Positions 57,053 through 64,000 of a stretch of 64,000 nucleotides of DNA are shown piece by piece. Each line of letters begins with the position of its first letter. Within the stretch, counting starts at the first letter, position 1. A model generated the notes under the pieces. It saw only the letters and a program-made list of their open reading frames with translations, was not told the origin of the DNA and searched no databases. The position numbers and the translations under genes are program-made. This DNA comes from Lepiota brunneoincarnata (taxonomy: Eukaryota; Basidiomycota; Agaricomycetes; Agaricales; Agaricaceae), in assembly GCA_023014365.1 (NCBI GenBank), contig JAEBUN010000029.1:496001-560000 (forward strand). Reading direction: 5' to 3'.

Positions 57053-57624
57053 AGGGTTCGAGGAAGGAGCCGGCTCTGAAGAAGAAGGTTGCCTTCGCCA
57101 GAGGACAGACTCCTGAGGACGCGTCGGATTCCGAGCAATCAGAAGAATCAGAAAATGAGGAAATAGGGCAGACAACGGAGAAACCAATGCGTGCCGCAGC
57201 AGGAGAATTACCATATAGAAATGTGAAACCACTGTGCCCGGTCGTTGAGGTACCACCACTGCCTGTCAGAAGGATGGAACCATCCAAGAAGGAGCCTGCA
57301 TATAAGCACCAGGCCCCTATAGAGAGGAATGTCGATGTTGAGGAAGTACTCAGCAGGGTATTGAAGCGAGAAGCCTCAGTATCGCATGGAGAACTCTTGG
57401 CATTGTCACCGATATACAGGAATGCTTATAGAGAGCGCATTATGAGAAAACGGGTACCCACAAGTCAAAGGTTAATAGCAGGAGTAGGGCCCGGGGATGA
57501 TGATACAGAAGCGGACCCAAATACCAGAGAAAGGGCTGTGTTACCAACTTATGCTCGAGGAGAGTATAATCCTCCTAAGCTTAGGGAAAACAGTCAAAAT
57601 TTTCAAGAAACCTTGATGAGTTGA
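57028..57624 (+). pseudogene. G3 copy C pol N-terminal linker (protease missing)
   Basis: This -1-frame ORF overlaps the gag end by 25 nt. It encodes the acidic linker (SDSEQSEESENEEIG) and a KRVPTSQRLIAGVGPGDD segment also present in copy A. Where copy A continues into the DSG protease, copy C jumps to ADPNTRERAVLPTYARGEYN, so the protease was deleted or replaced. A frame change near 57580-57590 (one A apparently missing in GGGAAAAC) breaks the link to the RT frame. Confidence 0.75.
57043..57049 (+). promoter_or_regulatory. Putative -1 frameshift heptamer, G3 copy C
   Basis: GGGTTTC is read TCG GGT TTC TAA in gag, directly followed by the stop. A -1 shift reads GGG TTT CTA AAG into the pol linker. 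A short palindrome GAGCCGGCTC lies about 16 nt downstream but has no loop, so the stimulating RNA structure, if any, is not evident. Confidence 0.65.
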
Positions 57625-59317
57625 CTGAGGGACAAGGAGAGGTGGCTTGTATAATAGACTATGATGATGAGAAGGGCCCTGTCGTCGCACAAACACTAAG
57701 CTTAGCAAAAGGAAGCTTCTCAGAGGCCGAGCTACAGCTAATGTTCATTGACCGAGTCATACGCGATGAGGACTGCCCACAGGAAGATAAAGCAACAGCA
57801 TTATTGTGCCTAGGACGCATAGCCAACGCACAGGGCACAGAGGACCAGGGAATAACTGTCTTCGAAACAGAAGAAGATGATGAAGATACGGTACAATGCC
57901 TGGCTGGGAAGAAATATAAACCAGTAGCCTTAAAAGTGAGGCCAGTGTTGGGTGATCTACCAGAGAGATTCAGGATAAAACAAGAAATAAAAGGGGACCC
58001 ACTGGCAGAAATGCCTGAGCTTAGCGTGCATCCTCCAGAGTTTGTCCCGACAGGCAGATATACGGAGGAGCGTAAGCTTAAGCTGGACGAAGCCCATGCA
58101 GGGAATTTCTTGTGGCCAGAGGAAAGAAAGCTGATGCACCACATCATGATGCTTCAAGAAAAGGCATTCGCCTGGACAGATGAGGAAAAGGGATGTTTTA
58201 GGGAAGATTTCTTCCCGCCGATCGAGATACCGACGGTAGAACATACTCCGTGGGTTGAGAAGCCCATTCCGATTCCACCAGCAATCTATGATGAAGTTTG
58301 TGCCATTATAAAGAGAAAGATTAGTGCTGGTGTATACGAGCCGTCAAACTCATCCTATAGATCCAGATGGTTCTGTGTGGTGAAGAAAGATGGGAAAAGT
58401 TTGAGACTGGTACACAGCTTGGAACCGCTGAACAAAGTGATGATAGCACATTCAGGACTGCCACCAGCAACGGAAGATTTGGCAATGCACTTCACAGGCA
58501 GAGCTTGCGGAGGCATTCTGGATCTATATGTTGGCTATGACAAACGACTGTTAGCTGAGTCATCTTGGGACTTAACAACGTTCCAGATGCCTTTTGGAGT
58601 GCTACGCTTAGTGACGTTACCCATGGGATGGACCAATTCAGTGCCTATATTTCATGAGGATGTAACAGCGATCCTAACCAGTGAGATACCAGAATACACG
58701 ATGCCGTACATAGATGATGTACCTATCAGAGGACCCAAAACTAGGTATGAGTTGCCAGATGGCACGGAAGAGACGCTGAAAGAAAACCCAGGGATCCGAC
58801 GATTTGTATGGGAACACATGCGGACGGTCAATAGGATTCTACAGAGGATGAAATATGTAGGAGGAACCTTCTCTGGGCCCAAGACGACTATCTGCGCTGA
58901 TGAAATCACCGTAGTGGGTTTTGAATGCTCTTATAAAGGACGGTTGCCTGCCACAGACACCATTGGGAAGATATTAAGATGGGGGGATTGTGAGAATGTC
59001 TCTGAGCTAAGGGGTTTTCTAGGAACAGCTACGCACTGCAGGAATCATATCCCAAAGTTCATAGCCATTGCTGCACCTCTATACGAAAAGCTTAAGAAAG
59101 GGCAAGAGTTTGAATGGGGAGAAAATGAACAGAAAGCACAGCAGGAGCTGAAAGATGCAATTCAACGCTGTTTCCCGACCAGGAACCCCGAATTCCCAAG
59201 TAAACAACCCATAGTAGTAGCCATGGATACCTATGGAGGGTGGTGGGATACTACATATATCAGCGAGATGGAGAAGACGCTAAGCTTATACATTATGCGA
59301 AGTTTGGGTCAATATAA
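57621..59317 (+). pseudogene. G3 copy C reverse transcriptase
   Basis: The frame is coding-like from about 57585. An N-terminal acidic region precedes the RT domain: SYRSRWFCVVKKDGKSLRLV (about residues 243-262), LDLYVGYDKRLL, FQMPFGVLRLVTLPMGW, then the catalytic YIDD in MPYIDDVPIRG (about 364). The thumb and connection follow (LRGFLGTATHCRNHIPKF). The Asp residues needed for polymerisation are present. Near 59243 the coding signal moves to the -1 frame (GYYIYQRDGEDAKLIHYAKFGS), and a TAA at 59315-59317 precedes the RNase H part. The same lesions occur in copy B, so they predate the event that made the arms identical. Confidence 0.87.
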
Positions 59318-59977
59318 TTGGACGAGAGACAGCAGAGGTATTCTCAGCCCAAGCGAGAGCTATGTGGCTTAAGAATGGTGCTGGAACAGGAGAAATATTT
59401 ATTGTGGGGATCGAGAAATCTAGTAGTGGAAACAGACACGAAGTTTCTCTTTGGGATGTTAAACAACCCAGGAAAACTCCCGAACGCTACTGTAAACCAT
59501 TGGGTGGACTTCATTAGATCGTTCCACTTCACGCTAGTACACAAAGAAGGAAAGACATTTGGGCCGGATGGACTGTCCAGACGACGTTACTATCCTGGTG
59601 ATGAGACAGCCCGTCATTTCGACGACGGATCCGAGGACGAGGGAGAGGAGTTCGAGTTGATCAAAGAAGATCTGGGGGCTGCAGATCCATTACCCTTGGA
59701 AGCCTTCTGCGATGAGATCGACAGTCGCTCTGGCTTCTACCAGGGTCTGGCGCGTGATGTGTATGATTTTGAGTATGAGCTGGATCAAGCTCGAGAAGAG
59801 TACTTGGATGAACAACAGGCTAAGCTTAGGGTTATAGAAGACCCAGCCTGTCCAGAAAACCATCAACAAGTACTAAGCTTAATGACAGATGTCAGGTTAG
59901 TGCCAGATTTCGAAGAGGAAAAGTCGACCAAGATAGAGGAAGCATATGATGAGTCACGCAGGACAGATACAGCATGA
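59318..59977 (+). pseudogene. G3 copy C RNase H region
   Basis: This is in frame with the stretch before the TAA at 59315. It contains RYSQPKRELCGLRMVLEQEKYLLW and LVVETDTKFLFGML, matching RT-associated RNase H, and the FGPDGLSRR motif. A Glu/Asp-rich linker ends at a TGA (59975-59977), after which the same frame continues into integrase. Confidence 0.82.
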
Positions 59978-59990
59978 ATACAGGACAAAA

Positions 59991-61369
59991 GAATACCCAA
60001 AGTCAGGGAATACCTGAAAACAGGGGGCAGTAGCGCAGCTGAAGGCTTGGATGAGCCGGATCTGTGTAAGCTTAAGCATATGGTAGAGCATTTCTTCTTG
60101 GACGAAGAGGGGAGACTGTATAGGATGAGCCCTAGCAGTCAGCATCAGCTAGTAGTGGATAAGGAGCAGCATATGTATATGTTGCGAGCCAGCCACAACT
60201 TCCTAGGACACAGGGGAATATACGCAACCACTAAGCTTATAACACAGAGGTTCTGGTGGCCGGAAGTTGAAGGAGACGTAGCTTGGTATGTGCAATCGTG
60301 CCATCTATGCCAGCAACGACAAAAGGCGATCATCGAGACGCCACCAATAGTAACGCCCACACCGTCGATATTCCAAGTGCTACATATGGACACACTACAT
60401 ATGACGCCAAGTTCTAATGGGTGTAGTTATATTGTGCATAGAAGGTGTGGACTGTCATCCTGGATGGAGGCAAAAGCTTTGAGAAAAGAGAATGCTAGTT
60501 CGATTGCGCAGTGGTTATTTGAAGATATCATTTGCCGATGGGGCTGTATAGTGAAGATTGTCATGGACAACGGTTCTCCATTTAAGAAAGCTGTTCAATG
60601 GCTGGAAGAAAAATATGGGATAAAAGGAGTAACGATATCTCCCTACAATTCCAAAGCAAACGGGATTATTGAAAGAGCCCACTGGGATGTGCGGCAAATG
60701 TTGTACAAAGCTACAGATGGAGATGTCAAAAAGTGGTATTGGTACCTACCGCACGTTATGTGGGCAGATCGGATAACCATTAGAAAAGGAATGGGGTGTT
60801 CCCCGTACTTTCTGGTAACCGGAGTGCACCCAACGCTACCTCTGGATGTCAAAGAGGCCACTTGGCTAGTACAACTACCAAATAAGTACTTAACCATGGC
60901 CAAGTTGATAGGATACCGAGCTCAGGCTTTGGCAAAACATGTTCGGCATGTTGAGGAGGTGCGTCAGCATGTTTCGGACACTAAGCTTAGCAAGGCTTGG
61001 GAGATGGAATGACAAGCAGCGCATAAGATAAAAGATTATCGCTTCGGCCCGGGAGATTTAGTATTAGTGAGAAACACAGCTATAGAGAGCTCAGCGGACA
61101 GGAAGATGAAACCCAGGTATCTAGGACCCATGGTGGTCATATCTAGATCAAAGGGAGGATCATATATCCTGGCAGAGTTGGATGGCTCTGTATGGCAGAA
61201 TAAAGTGGCGGCGTTCAGAGTAATTCCCTACTTAGCCAGAAAACATATGCCATTGCCGCTGGAGTTACAAGAGTTGTTAGATCTGTCGCCAGAGGGACTG
61301 AAGACCCTGGAGGAGACTACTGAGGATGAGCCTAGTGACAGATGGGAGCCAGAAGAGTTGGAGGGATAG
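59991..61369 (+). pseudogene. G3 copy C integrase
   Basis: The zinc-binding HHCC module (HNFLGHRG ... CHLC, near 60190-60310) is followed by the catalytic core with D in VLHMDTLHM, D in KIVMDNGSPF and E in NGIIERAHWD, the D,D35E arrangement. A TGA at 61010-61012, probably from CGA, interrupts the frame before a GPY/F-type C-terminal domain ([24 protein letters not shown]) ending at 61369. I see no chromodomain. The enzyme would insert the cDNA. With the stop, a truncated form retaining the catalytic core is possible. Confidence 0.87.
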
Positions 61370-61445
61370 AAAAAACCTGATATTGTGGACAGAACTATCT
61401 ACTTATCAAAGGAAAACTATCCTGGGGACTGTAAAAGCATTAAGC

Positions 61446-62792
61446 TTAAGCGGGGGAGGACTTGTCCAAGTCGGAAAGGTTGCGCAAAAGGCTTTTGAGA
61501 TGGATGCGCTCTTGAATGAGGAATTGGAACCTCTTTAAGTTGGCTTCGAGCAAGGGAATAGCATCGATGAAGTCCCGGCTGAGCGAATTGAGGTCGCATT
61601 TGACTGACCGAGCATCATCACCGCGAAATTCGGATTCGTACTTGTCGCGAGAGTGAGACAGGAGGTTTTGGAGTTCCTGGAGCAAATGAGCTGCCTGGGA
61701 GAAGTGTCAGGACTGTTAAGCTTAGCGAAGAGAAGTGAGAAATTGCCCACCAGATAAGCCCGCAAAGGTGCGCTCATTGGAAGTAAACTTGGTACAGGCA
61801 CGCTTGGCAGTATTGGCATTGGCTTTGGCTAGAACCTGTTCAGCCTGGGCATAACAGCAGTGTTTAGTGTTCATATTGGGAACTTGACAATAGGGAAGAA
61901 GACGGACGGTGCCTTTAGACGAGGAGGACTTTTTGACGGCCTCCTAGCAAAGGATGAAGTCAGAATCAGTGGTTAGGGGGAGTAGAGCTGGCGCACCACG
62001 TTGGAGGTAGACAAACAATGCTTGCGATAAGGCGAGACTACATGAACCTCTTCAACAATAGCTTGAGAGACCTCCTCATCGACCATCATGTCCTGGAGGC
62101 AAGTGATTATCTCAGCCAATGTAATAGGTTGAGAAGTAGCTATATTACCGTGTCAGCACCAGTTGCTCGGGAGTTGGAAGCACTGGTCATACTCTCAGCA
62201 AGCTCGGTATCAGTGTCTACCACAACAGCAGCAGAGACAGGGGCCTTGTGACCTTTGCGAGGCTAAGCTTATACATGAGGAGACGATTGGAGCCAAAAGA
62301 ACGCTAAGCTTACGCGTTTGGGGACAGCAGAGCCTTCGGCAACGTTGGAGGAAGTAGAGCCAGTCATGGACGATGGGTTCTGAGCCTCTTCGGTCCTGGA
62401 TTTGTGGGATTCTTCAGAACAAATGCGATTAATGCGGCTACAGCATTCAGAGAGCGCCTTATAGATCGCGGGCATCTCATAAGATGAATGGTAGTTGTTT
62501 TGGTAAATTTTGTAGAGCTTGCGGATATGGAAAACGTAGTCCTGGTTGACATGAAGCTTGATAGCCTCATTATCCTCCGATAACGCTTCAATATAAGCAG
62601 ACTAGAAATGATTTAGAAACAGCAAGAGAAGCATGGAAAGAGTAGACATACCCCAGGGGCGTCGAACGCAAGGAGAGCCTTCTTGACGAGGGGATGAGCG
62701 ACTTGGCCATTTTGCAGGTGCTGAAGATGACCTTTGGCGTTGCTGATGAGATCGTCAAGCTCAACCTGGAGATGGGGGATAGAAGAAGCCAT
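61446..62792 (-). CDS. 341-residue protein of unknown function, antisense cargo of copy C
   Basis: This is the second copy of the gene at 45689-47034, with the same six exons (62792-62652, 62601-62314, 62262-62149, 62092-62048, 61943-61751, 61690-61446) and all splice sites kept. One extra T lies in intron 2. The frame is fully open. About 8% of bases differ, nearly all transitions, and many change the amino acid (13 differences in the first 143 residues). There is therefore no clear sign of purifying selection, yet no stop has arisen. TAAGCTTA occurs in introns 2 and 5. The gene converges on the integrase of copy C. Its TATA box is kept, and LTR D ends 226 bp upstream of its start. Confidence 0.75.
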
Positions 62793-63018
62793 TTTCTTGT
62801 GAAGGGTGTCTGCTAGAATGAGATGTTGCTCCCTTGCTTTTATAAGAAAAGGCCGTAGGCAGTGATGACGAATCATAATGAGTGGATGAAGAGCACCCTC
62901 CACCCTAAGCTTATGACCTGAGGGGCCTAGGAAACCTGTAATCTTGAGTAGCCAGCCTTCAAGAGACTTGCTGAACCACAGTTGCCTTATTAGGTAACAT
63001 GTCGCCAGGGTCTCGCGG

Positions 63019-64000
63019 TGAAAAGGTAAAAACGTTCGTATGTTTTAATATGGATAGTGGGCTTGTTTTCACTAAGCTTAGCCGAAATTCGATAAGCTTA
63101 AGCTAATACAAGTGGAATGAGATAGATAAGGAACAGTTTCGTCTTTTAGGGTGTTCTGGGGGTGCGTTCTGACAGCGAAATTCAAGAGAGTAGTGTTTTA
63201 GAGGTTAACGAACAGCCGTTGAAGTTATCTTAGCCGTACGGTGCAACAATGAAAGGACAATCCCTGTCAATTCAAAGCGCGGGGTCTCTAGTCTCTGGTC
63301 TCTGGTCTCTGTCTCTGTCTCTGTCTCTAGCACTCTGGAACTCTAAACTCTGAACTCTGGTCTCTGTCTCTGTCTCTGGGTTGGTCGACGACCGAAGAAT
63401 TCACACTTAACGACGCACACTAAATAGCCCTCTGAAACCGTTCTTGATCACGGCTCGCAGACTTGCGTGTGGAAGCGGGGGTGAGACCTCTTGCTTCTCC
63501 ACGAACAAGTGCGACCGTATTTATATTGTTTAGATACATACGAGAGATAGTAAATATGAAATAGAAAACAATAAGCTTAATTGTTACAGGCACTGTAGAA
63601 CATTTTGGAAGGTTTGGCAGCATTTCTACCTTGCCCTGGGTTATGGGTTTTTCTCTGATTAACGAATGGCAATCCAGCCAGACGTGTTTCATGCTCGTCT
63701 GCATTATTCTGCGTCCACACGAGCGCGTTAAGACTCCGGATCAATTATGATCGGAATGTATAGCGGATGGACAGTCCCTTGATCCGTTGTAATTAATCTT
63801 AGTTAAGCAATAGGCCGAGGTGCCGGGACCCACAAAGCACTCGTTAATTAGGAGTCTTTGATATTTCTAGGGTTTTGGGCATCGGGTGTCGCCTCCCGAA
63901 CGTTGAACGTTCCGTTCCGTGGTCCGGTCATCATTATTGGGCTCGCTTTCGACGTAATACTCCTGCGACAGCCGCTAGGTACATTCTTTATATTCAAACG
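63019..64000 (-). repeat. G3 LTR, copy D, running off the window
   Basis: The minus strand ends in CCTTTTCA at 63019, and the CAGAGA array (about 63284-63384), TATA box (63518-63525) and U3 match LTRs A and C. No primer-binding site follows the LTR end. It is therefore a solo LTR or the 3' LTR of a minus-strand element lying to the right, inserted into copy C. Confidence 0.85.

Larger units (their letters stand above)
54913..61468. repeat. Inner arm of inverted repeat, right (6,556 bp)
   Basis: This is the partner of 47012-53567. Similarity continues beyond it (61469-63018 with 45463-47011) but drops to about 92% by eye. Confidence 0.9.
53700..63018 (+). mobile_element. G3 copy C, Ty3-type retrotransposon with one antisense cargo gene
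   Basis: The order is 5' LTR, primer-binding site, gag, RT, RNase H, integrase, then the second cargo gene on the opposite strand. At 63019 it is interrupted by an LTR (D) in the reverse orientation, 48 bp short of where copy B has its internal polypurine-like tract. No 3' LTR of copy C is in the window. The protease is deleted, and gag-pol carries the same lesions as copy B. Confidence 0.8.

Noticed and set aside
57065..57074. GAGCCGGCTC as the stimulatory hairpin of the frameshift site
   Set aside because: It is a palindrome without a loop. It cannot form a stable hairpin in one RNA.
57580..57592. A second programmed frameshift at GGGAAAAC in G3 copy C
   Set aside because: The run is not in X XXY YYZ register. 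A one-base deletion in a decayed copy is simpler.
1..64000. CRISPR arrays, bacterial operons or prophage
   Set aside because: Introns, Ty3/Tc1/Fot1 elements and NACHT/F-box genes mark nuclear fungal DNA. No regular spacer-repeat array was seen.

Overview
The window looks like repeat-rich nuclear DNA of an Agaricomycete basidiomycete. Genes carry 44-60 nt GT..AG introns, and the gene families (NACHT proteins with an N-terminal FANARNFTVSG-type motif, F-box proteins, Ty3 and Tc1/Fot1 elements) resemble those of Rhizoctonia-type fungi. The genus is an inference. All comparisons were made by eye.

Region 1 (1-14.5 kb) is host-gene territory: three related minus-strand NACHT P-loop NTPase genes (one cut by the window edge, one apparently complete, one dead), a tandem segmental duplication of about 2.3-2.6 kb carrying two of them, a Ran1/Pat1-like protein kinase and a divergent, decaying F-box gene.

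Region 2 (14.5-37 kb) is a transposon graveyard. Divergent LTR-like repeats lead into a Ty3-type element (G1) split by a complete Tc1 element and a second Tc1 relic. Next comes a second Ty3 element (G2), truncated, then a nest: a 698-bp solo LTR inside a Fot1/pogo element, inside a second Tc1 copy whose transposase frame is still open. Many stops are CGA-to-TGA, which suggests C-to-T decay of the RIP or methylation type.

Region 3 (37-64 kb) holds copies of one large Ty3-type family (G3). Copy A (36961-41832, +) has LTR, gag and protease. Copy B (53567-42494, -) runs from a partial 5' LTR through gag, RT, RNase H and integrase. It then carries two intron-containing genes on the opposite strand before a polypurine tract and the start of the 3' LTR. 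Copy C (53700 to about 63018, +) repeats this arrangement with one of the two antisense genes and is then interrupted by an LTR (D) that runs off the window. The antisense genes encode a 584-residue protein with a Zn(II)2Cys6-like cysteine cluster and a 341-residue protein of unknown function.

G3 has further unusual features. A GGGTTTC slippery heptamer abuts the gag stop, with the next ORF in the -1 frame. The palindromic octamer TAAGCTTA occurs about 50 times in 27 kb. Copies B and C form an apparently identical inverted repeat of about 6.55 kb, whose flanks are clearly less similar. I consider the antisense-cargo retrotransposon the best candidate for an undescribed system here. The perfect inverted repeat needs an assembly check.
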